64,000 nt of DNA from Cellulomonas uda (GCF_006538705.1 NZ_BJLP01000001.1:84401-148400); one strand, 5' to 3'. Shown: positions 1 to 7,237, counted from the stretch's first letter. Program-made: numbers and translations. The notes: generated from the letters alone by a model not told the origin.

Positions 1-1348
1 GCGTGCCGGGCGCACCCGTGCCGATGAACCCGAAGGTCGTCGAGCCGCCGGGCGCGAGGCTGCCGTTGTACGGCGCGTTGCGCACGGTCGCCGTCGAGCC
101 GGACGTCGTCGCGACGCCGTTCCACGCCGTGCTCACCGACATGCCGGAGGCCGTGACGGTCCACGACGAGAGCGCGGACGCGCCGGCCTTGACGGTGACC
201 TCGCCCTGGTAGCCGCCGGGCCAGGTGCTGACGGCCCGGAACGTGGCGGTGCAGACGGCGGTGTCGCCCGTCGGGTCGTCCGTCGGGTCCTCGGTGGGCT
301 CGTCGGTGGGGTCCTCGGTCGGGTCCTCCGTCGGGTCCTCTGTCGGGTCCTCGGTGGGCTCGTCGGTGGGGTCCTCGGTCGGCTCCTCCGTCGGGTCCGT
401 GCCGCCCGTCGTCGTGTACGAGACGACCGTGCGCGGTGCCGAGCACTTGCCGCCGCAGCTCGACGGCAGGGAGAAGGAGTACTCGCGGCCGCCGAACAGG
501 TACTCGTCGTCGACGTCCTTGACGCGGATCTTGTAGTCGGTGCCGCCCGTCGTCGTCGGCTTCAGCAGGAAAGACTGGCCCATGTCGACGTTCATCGGGG
601 TCTGCACCCAGGCGCCGTCGGCGTAGTGCTCGATGCCGTGGATGCCGTTGGGTAGGTGGTTGATCGACACCCCGGCCCACCACTTCTCCGAGCCCTGGAT
701 GAACCCGATCTCGATGTCGCCGGAGTAGTTCGGCGCCTCGATGAACTCCCACGTCACCTTGCGGTTGCCCCAGTGGGCGGGCTCGAGGTCACCGACCGGT
801 GCGCCGTTCTTGACGAACGTGTTGATCGACGCGTGCGCGAGGTCCAGGTGGTACGGGTCGTCGCGGCACCACGCGTTCGGGTCGCCGCAGGAGTCCGCGA
901 CGAGCATGTCGAGCGTCGCGCCGTTGTACTTGTCCTCGACCCACGACCCGTTGCGGCAGAACGCCTGCCCGGCGGCGCCGTCGTTGATGCCGGTGCAGTA
1001 GTCGTCGATCGAGACGCGCACCCAGCGCCCGCAGTTGCGGCCGTTGTCGAACATGCCGACCTTCGGGTCGTTCGCGGCCATGGGGCGCGGGTACATCGCG
1101 TAGTCGCCGGGGGTGTCGTAGACGTTCAGCGCGATCCAGTTCTGCGTCTCGAGCTGGTCCTGCGGCAGCCCGCAGCCGCCGTAGGGCGCGCCGAGGTTGT
1201 CGAACCACGTCGCGTTGCCCGTCACCGGCTCGGTCTCGCCGCCGGGCGGTACGGCGTCCGCCTGGGACTGCACGCCGACGAGCGCGCCACCCGCCAGCAC
1301 CACGGCGAGCAGACGGCTCCATGAACGGATCTTCCCGGGCGACGACAT
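1..1348 (-). CDS. Secreted expansin-like protein with C-terminal CBM2 (3' end beyond window)
   Basis: The frame begins with ATG at 1348 behind an AGGAG site and stays open to the left edge, so only about 449 residues are visible. Residues 1-32 are a signal peptide. Residues 45-180 look like the double-psi beta-barrel of bacterial expansins (NATWFDNLGAPYGGCG near the start, HLDLAHASI near the end). Residues 180-300 resemble the second expansin domain. A Pro/Thr/Asp/Glu linker follows, then the first part of a family 2 carbohydrate-binding module (AVCTATFRAVSTWPGGYQGE). Expansins loosen cellulose and hemicellulose without hydrolysis and the CBM would tether the protein to crystalline cellulose. 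It is a stand-alone gene, and a possible LacI-type site lies about 90 bp upstream. The expansin call rests on motif layout. A GH45/RlpA-like barrel is the main alternative. Confidence 0.8.
   Translation of the reverse strand, partial: MSSPGKIRSWSRLLAVVLAGGALVGVQSQADAVPPGGETEPVTGNATWFDNLGAPYGGCGLPQDQLETQNWIALNVYDTPGDYAMYPRPMAANDPKVGMFDNGRNCGRWVRVSIDDYCTGINDGAAGQAFCRNGSWVEDKYNGATLDMLVADSCGDPNAWCRDDPYHLDLAHASINTFVKNGAPVGDLEPAHWGNRKVTWEFIEAPNYSGDIEIGFIQGSEKWWAGVSINHLPNGIHGIEHYADGAWVQTPMNVDMGQSFLLKPTTTGGTDYKIRVKDVDDEYLFGGREYSFSLPSSCGGKCSAPRTVVSYTTTGGTDPTEEPTEDPTDEPTEDPTEDPTEDPTEDPTDEPTEDPTDDPTGDTAVCTATFRAVSTWPGGYQGEVTVKAGASALSSWTVTASGMSVSTAWNGVATTSGSTATVRNAPYNGSLAPGGSTTFGFIGTGAPGT
271..402 (-). 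repeat. Tandem repeat encoding the acidic Pro-Thr linker of the expansin-like protein
   Basis: About 11 copies of a 12-bp unit read on the minus strand as (EPTEDPTD)n. This is an in-frame linker repeat between catalytic-type domain and CBM2, of the kind that changes copy number by slippage. The TE/TD alternation comes from single-base differences between units. Confidence 0.9.
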
Positions 1349-1439
1349 GACGAGCTCCTCTGGTGGTCAGCGATCGGCCCGAGTCTTCACCTCCGCGCGG
1401 GCCCCGGGCGGCGGGGTCGTCCCACCTGCCCGGGGCGCA

Positions 1440-1447
1440 AATCGATT
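1440..1447. promoter_or_regulatory. Possible LacI-family half-palindrome upstream of the expansin-like gene
   Basis: The perfect palindrome AATCGATT sits in an AT-rich spot within very GC-rich surroundings, about 90 bp upstream of the start at 1348. Many actinobacterial LacI-type operators for polysaccharide genes carry an ATCGAT core. The flanks are only nearly symmetrical, so this is tentative. Confidence 0.3.
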
Positions 1448-1459
1448 ACGCGCGGCTGG

Positions 1460-1831
1460 TCAGGCAGGCGGACGGCTGAAGAGGTTCACGACGTTCCCGT
1501 CCGGGTCCCGGAGCAGGGCGGACCGGTTGCCCCACGGCATGGTCGACGGCGGCAGGACGACGTCCTGCGGGTCGGGCTGGAGCCGGGCGAGCTCGGCGTC
1601 GACGTCGGCGACCTCGAACTCGACGATCACCGAGCGGTTGGCCGCGGGTGTCACCGCGCCGCCGAGCATCGCGACGGTCTGCGTGCTCGCAATGGCGAGG
1701 GCCGCGCCCGGTCCGCCGAGCTGAGCGAAGACCGGGGCGGGACGGGCCGCGACCTGCCCGGTGAGGCGCTCGTAGAACGCGACCAGGCGGTCGACGTCGT
1801 CGGTGACGAGACGGATCGAAGCGAACGGCAC
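1460..1831 (-). CDS. VOC-superfamily (glyoxalase/bleomycin-resistance fold) protein
   Basis: The 123-residue protein has one beta-alpha-beta-beta-beta vicinal-oxygen-chelate module pair. It starts VPFASIRLVTDDVDRLVAFYERL and ends with the typical RDPDGNVVNLFSRP. The GTG start at 1831 is chosen because homology begins exactly there; the open frame continues upstream without family resemblance. The gene lies downstream of the MarR regulator, separated by a short remnant of another gene, so its own ribosome site may be lost or borrowed. VOC proteins include lyases, dioxygenases and drug-binding proteins; no metal-ligand set identifies a substrate here. Confidence 0.8.
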   Translation of the reverse strand: MPFASIRLVTDDVDRLVAFYERLTGQVAARPAPVFAQLGGPGAALAIASTQTVAMLGGAVTPAANRSVIVEFEVADVDAELARLQPDPQDVVLPPSTMPWGNRSALLRDPDGNVVNLFSRPPA

Positions 1832-1881
1832 GGGGCGCGCAGCTCGTCCACGAGCGCGTAGAGGCGGTCCGTCCGGTTCAC
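1831..1881 (-). pseudogene. N-terminal remnant of a YafY/WYL-type regulator, truncated into the VOC gene
   Basis: From GTG at 1881, which overlaps the MarR stop as GTGA, the sequence reads VNRTDRLYALVDELRAP. RTDRLYALVxELRA is the hallmark start of YafY-family HTH/WYL transcriptional regulators. After 17 codons the resemblance ends and the VOC coding sequence begins in another frame. The simplest reading is a deletion that removed almost all of a regulator gene translationally coupled to marR and joined its first codons to the VOC gene. Family assignment is from the short motif only. Confidence 0.5.
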
Positions 1882-2333
1882 GGGGTGGATGCCTCGTCGC
1901 GTCCGTCCGCACGGTGCTCGTCCCAGGCGACGATGCGGGCGAGCAGCGGGACGGCGGCCTCGATCGTCTGCTTCTCCCGGGGGTCGAGCGCCTCGGCCAG
2001 CGCGAGCGTGAGCCAGTCCGTCCGGCGCCGCCGCTCCTGCTCGAGCGCGGCGCGGCCGTGCGCGGTGAGCACCAGCGGCGACTTGCGGCCGTCCGTCGGG
2101 TCCGTGGAGCGCTCGACGAGGCCCTCGTCCTCGAGCGCGCGGACCGTGCGCGCCATCGACTGGGGGCGGACGCGCTGGGCGCCGGCGAGCTCGCTGGTGG
2201 TCAGCGCCCCCTCGCGTGCGAGCAGCCCGAGGACCGCGGTCAGGGCCTGGGGGCGGGGGTCCTCGGCGCGTCCTCGCCTCACGAGCCGGCCCAGCTGCAA
2301 GCGGAGCTCGGCGGCCAGCAGTGCGTCGTCCAT
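1878..2333 (-). CDS. MarR-family transcriptional regulator
   Basis: 151 residues. ATG at 2333 begins MDDALLAAELRLQLGRLVRRG. The winged helix-turn-helix spans roughly residues 30-105 (TTSELAGAQRVRPQSMARTVRALEDEGLVER, then the wing with DGRKSPLVLTAHGR). A C-terminal dimerisation helix follows (EKQTIEAAVPLLARIVAW). It diverges from the isochorismatase-fold hydrolase gene, and the gap carries two palindromes and a promoter, so it most likely represses that gene and itself in response to a small aromatic or phenolic ligand. Ligand and target are inferred from layout. Confidence 0.92.
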   Translation of the reverse strand: MDDALLAAELRLQLGRLVRRGRAEDPRPQALTAVLGLLAREGALTTSELAGAQRVRPQSMARTVRALEDEGLVERSTDPTDGRKSPLVLTAHGRAALEQERRRRTDWLTLALAEALDPREKQTIEAAVPLLARIVAWDEHRADGRDEASTP

Positions 2334-2358
2334 GCCCGCAGCGTACGCCAGACGAACA

Positions 2359-2370
2359 GCACAACTGTGC
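2359..2370. promoter_or_regulatory. Palindrome GCACAACTGTGC near the marR start
   Basis: Arms GCACA and TGTGC flank AC. It lies 26 bp upstream of the marR start codon, in the position of an autoregulatory operator. Confidence 0.4.
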
Positions 2371-2378
2371 AGTCTTGC

Positions 2379-2406
2379 TTGACATCGAGCATCACGGCGA
2401 TAGACA
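2379..2406 (+). promoter_or_regulatory. Promoter for the isochorismatase-fold hydrolase
   Basis: A consensus -35 TTGACA (2379-2384) is followed after 16 bp by TAGACA (2401-2406). The predicted transcript starts about 30 nt before the ATG at 2446. Confidence 0.55.
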
Positions 2407-2418
2407 GTCTTGCTGTCT
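2402..2418. promoter_or_regulatory. MarR operator candidate overlapping the -10 element
   Basis: Perfect inverted repeat AGACAG-TCTTG-CTGTCT. It covers the -10 region and the expected transcription start, so binding would block RNA polymerase at the hydrolase promoter. Confidence 0.6.
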
Positions 2419-2445
2419 TTCTCGTCCCGAGTCAGGAGCCACCCC

Positions 2446-3015
2446 ATGCCCGTCGAGGCACTCGACCCCGCCACCGCCCTCGTCCTCGTCGACCTCCAGA
2501 AGGGCATCACCGCGCTCCCGACGGTCCACGACCCGGCGGTCGTCGTCGCCCGCGGCGCCCTGCTCGTCGGCGCCGCCCGCCGCGCGGGGCGCCCGGTCGT
2601 CCGCGTGCGCACCGAGTTCTCGCCGGACGGCGGCGACCTGCTGCGCGGTCGCACCGACTCGCCCGGTCCCGCCGTCGCGCAGCCCGCCGACTTCTCCGAG
2701 CTGGACCCGCGCGTCCCGGTCTCGCCGTCCGACCTGCACGTCGCCAAGCGCGGGTGGGACGCGTTCACGGGCACCGAGCTCGACTCGCGGCTGCGCCGCC
2801 GGGGCGTGCGCTCGGTGGTCGTCGCCGGGATCGCGACGAGCATCGGCGTGGAGTCCACCGCGCGGACCGCGCGCGAGCTCGGGTACGAGGTGACCGTCGC
2901 GCACGACGCCGTCACGGACCTCGTCGCCGCCGCGCACGTGAACAGCCTGGAGGTGATCCTCCCGCGCATCGCGCGGCTGGACGCGGCGGCGACGCTCGCC
3001 GACCTGCTGGGCTGA
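2446..3015 (+). CDS. Isochorismatase-like hydrolase
   Basis: 189 residues, ATG at 2446 with CAGGAGCC ahead. Family landmarks are the Asp of LVLVDLQKGI, the Lys of HVAKRGWDAF and the GIATSIGVESTARTA segment. In cysteine hydrolases (nicotinamidase, N-carbamoylsarcosine amidase) that segment holds the nucleophilic Cys. Here the position is Gly, as in isochorismatase/PhzD-type enzymes that hydrolyse vinyl ethers by acid catalysis. A thiol-based amidase reaction is therefore unlikely. It is driven by the TTGACA promoter and probably controlled by the divergent MarR protein. Substrate unknown. Confidence 0.88.
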   Translation: MPVEALDPATALVLVDLQKGITALPTVHDPAVVVARGALLVGAARRAGRPVVRVRTEFSPDGGDLLRGRTDSPGPAVAQPADFSELDPRVPVSPSDLHVAKRGWDAFTGTELDSRLRRRGVRSVVVAGIATSIGVESTARTARELGYEVTVAHDAVTDLVAAAHVNSLEVILPRIARLDAAATLADLLG

Positions 3016-3043
3016 CGCGCGCTCGTCGTGCGCCTGCCTCGAC

Positions 3044-3071
3044 GTGACAGTGATACCCCCAGGGGTATATG
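3044..3071 (+). promoter_or_regulatory. Promoter of the trx-rhodanese operon, nearly leaderless
   Basis: GTGACA (3044-3049), 16-bp spacer, TATATG (3066-3071). The start codon at 3080 is only 9 nt beyond the -10 element, so the mRNA would begin at or within a few bases of the ATG. Confidence 0.5.
3053..3068. promoter_or_regulatory. CsoR/CstR-type operator
   Basis: ATACCCC-CA-GGGGTAT is a perfect 7-bp-arm palindrome filling the spacer between the -35 and -10 elements. DUF156 repressors of the CsoR (copper) and CstR (persulfide) class recognise GC-tract palindromes with ATACCC/GGGTAT ends. The thioredoxin and rhodanese downstream favour a CstR-like persulfide response. No DUF156 regulator gene is present in the window. 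Confidence 0.7.
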
Positions 3072-3079
3072 GTCGGGAC

Positions 3080-3448
3080 ATGGCAACGCGAGAGATCACC
3101 CTCGAGAACCTCCAGGAGACCGTCTCCGGGAACGGGATCGTCCTGCTGGACTTCTGGGCGCAGTGGTGCGGACCGTGCCGGTCCTTCGGCCCGATCTTCG
3201 AGGCCGCGTCCGAGCGGTACCCGGACGTCGTGTTCGGCAAGGTCGACACCGAGGCGCAGCCCCAGCTCGCCGCGGTCTTCTCGATCACGTCCATCCCGAC
3301 GCTCATGGCGTTCCGCGACGGCGTGATCCTGTTCGCCGAGCCCGGCGCGCTGCGCGCGCACGACCTGGACCAGCTCCTCGACGCGATCAAGGCCGTCGAC
3401 ATGGACACGGTCCGCGCGCAGCTCGCCGCCGAGCGCGCCACCGTCTGA
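3080..3448 (+). CDS. Thioredoxin
   Basis: 122 residues, single thioredoxin fold with the redox motif WCGPC at about residues 32-36 (LLDFWAQWCGPCRSFGP) and the cis-Pro loop SIPTLMAF. There is no signal peptide, so it is cytoplasmic. It is the first gene of a short operon with a Cys-rich mini-protein and a rhodanese lipoprotein, under a CsoR/CstR-like operator. A role in reducing protein persulfides or disulfides during sulfur or copper stress is inferred from this setting. The start is set at ATG 3080 because the upstream in-frame codons run through the promoter. Confidence 0.93.
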   Translation: MATREITLENLQETVSGNGIVLLDFWAQWCGPCRSFGPIFEAASERYPDVVFGKVDTEAQPQLAAVFSITSIPTLMAFRDGVILFAEPGALRAHDLDQLLDAIKAVDMDTVRAQLAAERATV

Positions 3449-3481
3449 CCCCGCACCCCCCACCACCTCGAGGAGAGCCCC

Positions 3482-3646
3482 ATGTGCTACCCCGCCACCT
3501 GCAAGACCTGCGGCAAGACGACCTGGAAGGGCTGCGGCCAGCACGTCGCCGACGTCAAGCGCTCCGTCCCCGCGTCCCAGTGGTGCCCCGGGCACCCCGA
3601 CGCCCCCTCGTCGGGCGGCTTCCTCGCACGCCTCTTCGGCCGCTGA
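3482..3646 (+). CDS. Small Cys-rich zinc-ribbon-like protein
   Basis: 54 residues beginning MCYPATCKTCGKTTWKGCGQ. ATG at 3482 follows GAGGAGAGCCC. It carries five Cys in the pattern CxxxxCxxCxxxxxxxCG plus a later WCPGHP, suggesting a zinc site (CxxC plus CG...C). There is no transmembrane segment. It sits between thioredoxin and rhodanese genes with spacings of about 30 nt, so it should be co-transcribed. Similar very small proteins with a CKTCGKTTW-type start occur beside thioredoxin and rhodanese genes in other bacteria, as I recall. Function is unknown; it could be a sulfane-sulfur or metal-binding partner. Confidence 0.82.
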   Translation: MCYPATCKTCGKTTWKGCGQHVADVKRSVPASQWCPGHPDAPSSGGFLARLFGR

Positions 3647-3675
3647 CGCCCCCTGCTGACGAAGGAGAGCGACGA

Positions 3676-4050
3676 GTGACGAGGAACCGACGGACCGCGC
3701 TGGTGCCCGGAGCGGTCGTCCTGGCCGGCGCCCTGGCGCTCGCGGGCTGCACGACGACGCCGGCGGACGTCGAGATCGACGCGGACACGATCGTGATCGA
3801 CGTGCGCACCGCCGCCGAGTACGACGCCGGCCACCTGGAGGACGCCGTCAACTACGACGTCCAGAGCCCCGGCTTCGCCGCCCAGGTTGCCACGCTCGAC
3901 CCCGAGGGCAGCTACGTCGTGTACTGCCGCTCGGGGAACCGCGCGGGCGTCGCCGTCGATCACCTGGAGGACCTCGGCTTCGACGACGTCCACAACGCCG
4001 GTGGTCTCGACGACGCCGCGCGCGCCACCGGGCTCGACGTCGTCTCCTGA
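3676..4050 (+). CDS. Rhodanese-domain lipoprotein
   Basis: 124 residues. GTG at 3676 follows GAAGGAGAGC. A lipoprotein signal ends in the lipobox LALAGC (Cys about residue 24), so the protein should be anchored outside the membrane. A single rhodanese domain follows, with DVRTAAEYDAGHL and the active-site loop YCRSGNR, where Cys carries the sulfane sulfur. It is the third gene of the sulfur-stress operon. Together with thioredoxin it would move or remove sulfane sulfur; this pathway is inferred from context. Confidence 0.93.
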   Translation: MTRNRRTALVPGAVVLAGALALAGCTTTPADVEIDADTIVIDVRTAAEYDAGHLEDAVNYDVQSPGFAAQVATLDPEGSYVVYCRSGNRAGVAVDHLEDLGFDDVHNAGGLDDAARATGLDVVS

Positions 4051-4111
4051 GCCCCACCCCGACGGCCGCCCCGCACTGGTCGTACCGGGCGATTCCTGGC
4101 AGGTTCGTCCT

Positions 4112-4732
4112 GTGCCTCTCCTCGCCGCGCCCGTCGTCCCCGCCGGCCGCTGGGGGTCCCGCGGCCAGCCCACCCTGACCGCCGACGGCCTCGTGCTGCG
4201 TCCGTGGCACCCGGACGACGCCGCCGCGGTGTGCGCCGCGTACACCGACGACGCGATCCGCGTGTGGCACGCCCGCACGATGTCCGACGAGGACGAGGCG
4301 CGCTCGTGGATCGAGGGGAAGAACGCCGCGTGGCGCGAGGAACGCGCCGTGGAGTGGGCGGTCACCGCGCCGCGTGGGGAGCCGAGCGGGCCCGAGCACG
4401 CCGTCGACTCGTCGTCGGACGTCCTCGTCGGGCGCGTCGCGCTCACGCACCTCGACCTGCACGAGGGCTTCGCCGCCCTGGCGTACTGGGTGGTCCCGGC
4501 TGCTCGCGGCCGTCGGGTCGCCGTGCGCGCCGGCACCGGGGCGCTGCGCTGGGCGTTCGACGACCTTGGCCTGCACCGGGTCGAGGTCGAACACTCGACG
4601 CGCAACGCCGCGTCCTGCCGGGTCGCGGACCTGCTGGGCTGCCGCGCGGAGGGTGTGCGCCGCGGCCACGCCCTGCACGCGGACGGCCACCACGACATGC
4701 ACCTGCACGCCCGCCTGCGCACCGACACCTGA
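4112..4732 (+). CDS. GNAT-family N-acetyltransferase
   Basis: 206 residues from GTG 4112. RimJ/RimL-type GNAT: DGLVLRPWHPDDAAAVCAAY, then the central sheet, the helix ALRWAFDDLGLHRVEVEHSTRNAASCRVADLLG and the C-terminal strand. The N-S/R-xS motif of the acetyl-CoA pocket is seen as NAASCRVA. The gene is followed by a strong bidirectional hairpin. The start lacks a clear Shine-Dalgarno sequence. Acceptor substrate unknown. Confidence 0.88.
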   Translation: MPLLAAPVVPAGRWGSRGQPTLTADGLVLRPWHPDDAAAVCAAYTDDAIRVWHARTMSDEDEARSWIEGKNAAWREERAVEWAVTAPRGEPSGPEHAVDSSSDVLVGRVALTHLDLHEGFAALAYWVVPAARGRRVAVRAGTGALRWAFDDLGLHRVEVEHSTRNAASCRVADLLGCRAEGVRRGHALHADGHHDMHLHARLRTDT

Positions 4733-4778
4733 CGAGCGCGCCCGGTCCTCGAGCCCGCCGACGGCGCCGAGACCTGCG

Positions 4779-4818
4779 CCGGCGAAGGGGTGGGCCCCCG
4801 CGCCCACCCCTTCGCCGG
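4779..4818. terminator. Bidirectional terminator between convergent genes
   Basis: A perfect 17-bp stem (left arm CCGGCGAAGGGGTGGGC, 4779-4795; right arm 4802-4818) with a 6-nt loop. There is no U tract, as is common in high-GC actinobacteria. It separates the GNAT gene (+) from the GH27 remnant (-). Confidence 0.85.
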
Positions 4819-4888
4819 TGCGGCTCGCCGGTCCGCGTGACGGACGGACCGGTGAGCCTCGGCAGGCCCCCGCTGAGCCTGCCCGCCC

Positions 4889-5839
4889 CTACCGGCGCGA
4901 CCAGACCTGGTTGGCCGAGCCCGTGCACGTCCAGAGCAGCACCGCGGTGTTGTTGGCCATGAGGTTGTGGTCGACGTCGAGGCACAGCCCGGACCGGACC
5001 CCGCGGATCGTGCCGTTGCCCTCGAGCGTCCACTGCTGGTTGGTGCCGCCGTTGCAGTCCCACAGCTGCACACGCGTGCCGGCGGTGGCGCTCGGGGGCG
5101 CGTCGAGGCACTTGCCGAGCGAGCGCAGCGTGCCGTCCGTGCCCGCGGTCCACGTCTGGTTGGCCGCGGAGTGGCAGTCCCAGATCACCAGGCCCGTGCC
5201 GTTCGTCGTCGCGCTGTTCGGCACGTCGAGGCAGCGTCCCGACGAGGCGCTGACCAGGGCCGTGCCGGTCGGCGGCAGCGGAGGTGGCGGGGTCGAGCCG
5301 TCGCTGGTGCTGACGCGGAACAGCGCGACGCCGTGCTGGGCGACCTGGGCGGAGATCTGCCCCGTCGTCGTGCCGGTCGCACCCGTCCAGATCTCCCGGT
5401 ACTGGTAGGTGCCGCTGCCGAGCCCGACCTGGTTGAGGGTGGTCGAGATCTGCCGGCTGCCGTTGCCTCGGTTGAGCAGCGCCACGGCCACCGAGCCGTC
5501 CGCGAGCGGCTTCGCCCAGACCTCGGCGTCACCGTCGTCGCGCACGCGGGCGGCCTGGCGGACCAGCGGGTCCTGGTCGATCGCGAGCACGTCGCGGTTG
5601 GAGAGGATCGCGCGCACGTCGGAGCTCATGTTCCGCAGGTCGTTGCCCGCGATGAGCGGCGCGCTGAGCATCGCCCACATGCTCATGTGGGCGCGGTTCT
5701 CGGTGGGGCTGAGGGCGTTCCGCACCCCGACCATCAGCATGTCCGGGTCGTTGTACTGGCCCGGCTTGGTCCACTCGCGCATGGGCTCGACGATGTCGAG
5801 GGCCTCGGTGATGCCAGCACCGCCACGGTCGAGCTGTGG
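4889..5839 (-). pseudogene. 5'-truncated GH27 alpha-galactosidase with C-terminal ricin-type lectin domain (CBM13)
   Basis: The reading frame carries only the C-terminal part of a GH27 enzyme: ITEALDIVEP, KPGQYNDPDMLMVGV with the acid/base Asp, the APLIAGNDLRNMS segment, then the beta-sandwich, a Pro-rich linker and a ricin-B lectin domain with QxW repeats (NQTW, NQQW, NQVW). The (beta/alpha)8 barrel half with the nucleophile Asp and the signal peptide is missing. Upstream, the frame runs directly into the TAG stop of the SRPBCC gene, with an 8-bp direct repeat CTCGACCG at the join (5826-5833 and 5844-5851). It cannot be an active alpha-galactosidase. The longest ATG-started piece begins at 5782. 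Confidence 0.85.
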
Positions 5840-6646
5840 CTACCGGTCGAGCCGGGCTGAGCCGACGGGCAGCGCGTCGAGCCACGCCTGCCAGGCGGAC
5901 TCGGCGCGACGCACGTGCTCGGGCGCGTCGTCGGAGAACCACGAGGCCCGCACGATCGCGAGCGCGTCCCCGTCCTCGCCTGGCCACACCCCGACGCTCA
6001 GCAGGCCGGGGACGGGCGTGTCGAGCAGCACGACCGCATGCCGCTCGGCGACGTGCTCGACGGTGCCCGAGGCGCCGTTCGGCGCCACGGCGGCGCCCGC
6101 ACCGGTCAGGCCCAGCTCGTCGCGCACCACGGTCCACAGCGCGGCCTCGTCGGCCCGGAACGACGCGCTGACGTCCATGCGCGTGGCGGCCTGCCCCGCG
6201 AAGTGCCGCAGGTAGGCGCGCAGGGTGTCGAACGACGGGAGCCAACCCGGTCCCAGCGTGTCCCACCACTCCTGCTCCCAGTCGGCCCCGACCCCGAACC
6301 CGCTGGTGGTGACCCGCACGACGCACGTGCCGCCCGAGCGTGCCTCGACGACGAACTCCGAGGTCAGCGGGCTCAGCTCGGCCGGGTCCTTGCCCATGAG
6401 GGCCGCCCAGTCCTCCTCGTACTCGAGGCGCCGCGGCGGGTCCCAGCCGGTGACCCGGCCGTCCGAGCCCATGTCGGGACCCATCGCGAAGTGCAGCGAC
6501 CCGCCCTCGCGCTCGTCGAGGGCGGTGGGCAGGAACCAGGCGCTCATGCCGGTGGCGGTGGCGATCGCGTCCCACACCTGGTCCGGCGTGCCGGGCACCT
6601 CGACGCTGAACTCCAGGCGGTACGGGACGTCGGGGGTCGGGCTCAT
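5840..6646 (-). CDS. SRPBCC (START/Bet v1-like, AHSA1-type) domain protein
   Basis: 268 residues, ATG at 6646 overlapping the ArsR stop (ATGA). N-terminal AHSA1-like domain (YRLEFSVEVPGTPDQVWDAIATATGMSAWFLPT) and a second, weaker segment with matching helix-grip features. Proteins of this kind encoded behind an ArsR regulator are common in actinobacteria and often accompany ABC or stress genes; ligands are usually unknown. The C-terminal end coincides with a deletion junction into the GH27 remnant, so the last few residues may differ from the ancestral protein. Confidence 0.85.
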   Translation of the reverse strand: MSPTPDVPYRLEFSVEVPGTPDQVWDAIATATGMSAWFLPTALDEREGGSLHFAMGPDMGSDGRVTGWDPPRRLEYEEDWAALMGKDPAELSPLTSEFVVEARSGGTCVVRVTTSGFGVGADWEQEWWDTLGPGWLPSFDTLRAYLRHFAGQAATRMDVSASFRADEAALWTVVRDELGLTGAGAAVAPNGASGTVEHVAERHAVVLLDTPVPGLLSVGVWPGEDGDALAIVRASWFSDDAPEHVRRAESAWQAWLDALPVGSARLDR

Positions 6647-7221
6647 GTCTCCTCCTCGGGGACGGGGTGGGCGGCGACGACGAGGCGGTGCGGCCGTCCG
6701 TCGTCGTGGTGGTAGCGCGCGGCCAGGTCGAGCACGGCTGCGGTGAGGTCCTCGGCGAACGCCGCACGGTCGGCGGCCGAGCGGAAGCCGATCGTGGTGT
6801 CGACCGTCATCGTCGGGAGCCGGCCGCCCGACGAGCCGGCCCGCCGCGCGAGCGACCCGACCTCGCGGACCAGGCGGCCGGCGAGCGCGAGCAGGTAGGC
6901 GGCCGAGAGGTGGTCGGCGGTGGCGGCCGGGTCGGCCGCGGACGGGCTGACGGCCGCCGGTGAGACGACGTACGCCTGCGCGGAGGCCTGCAGCACGCGT
7001 TCGGTGATGCCGCCGTGGCGGCGCTCGTCCGCGAGCTCCACGAGGCCGTGGGCCTCGAGCGAGCGGAGGTGGTAGTTGACCTTCTGGCGGGCCATGCCCA
7101 CCCGGGCTGCCAGCCCCGCGGCCGACGCCGGGACCCGGAGCTCACCCAGCAGCCGGGCACGCACGGGGTCCAGCGCGGTCGCCGCCGCGCTCGCGTCCTC
7201 GATGACCTCGACGTCCTGCAT
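6643..7221 (-). CDS. ArsR-like winged-helix regulator
   Basis: 192 residues. ATG at 7221 follows GGTGGAGTC; an upstream in-frame TTG at 7257 lies inside a palindrome and lacks a ribosome site. The HTH is DPVRARLLGELRVPASAAGLAARVGMARQKVNYHLRSLEAHGLVEL, the YdfF/ArsR style with the NYHLRSL recognition helix. The C-terminal half is helical and hydrophobic. It is translationally coupled to the SRPBCC gene, whose expression it probably controls. No Cys-rich metal site is visible, so metal sensing is unlikely. Confidence 0.9.
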   Translation of the reverse strand: MQDVEVIEDASAAATALDPVRARLLGELRVPASAAGLAARVGMARQKVNYHLRSLEAHGLVELADERRHGGITERVLQASAQAYVVSPAAVSPSAADPAATADHLSAAYLLALAGRLVREVGSLARRAGSSGGRLPTMTVDTTIGFRSAADRAAFAEDLTAAVLDLAARYHHDDGRPHRLVVAAHPVPEEET

Positions 7222-7237
7222 GACTCCACCGTGCGCC

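Noticed and set aside
271..402. Short regular repeats suggesting a CRISPR array
   Set aside because: Units are adjoining 12-mers without unique spacers and encode an in-frame Pro/Thr/Asp/Glu linker. No CRISPR array or cas gene was seen in the window.
656..1324. A 222-codon plus-strand frame opposite the expansin-like gene
   Set aside because: Val/Arg-rich antisense frame; the minus strand has signal peptide, domain motifs and a ribosome site.
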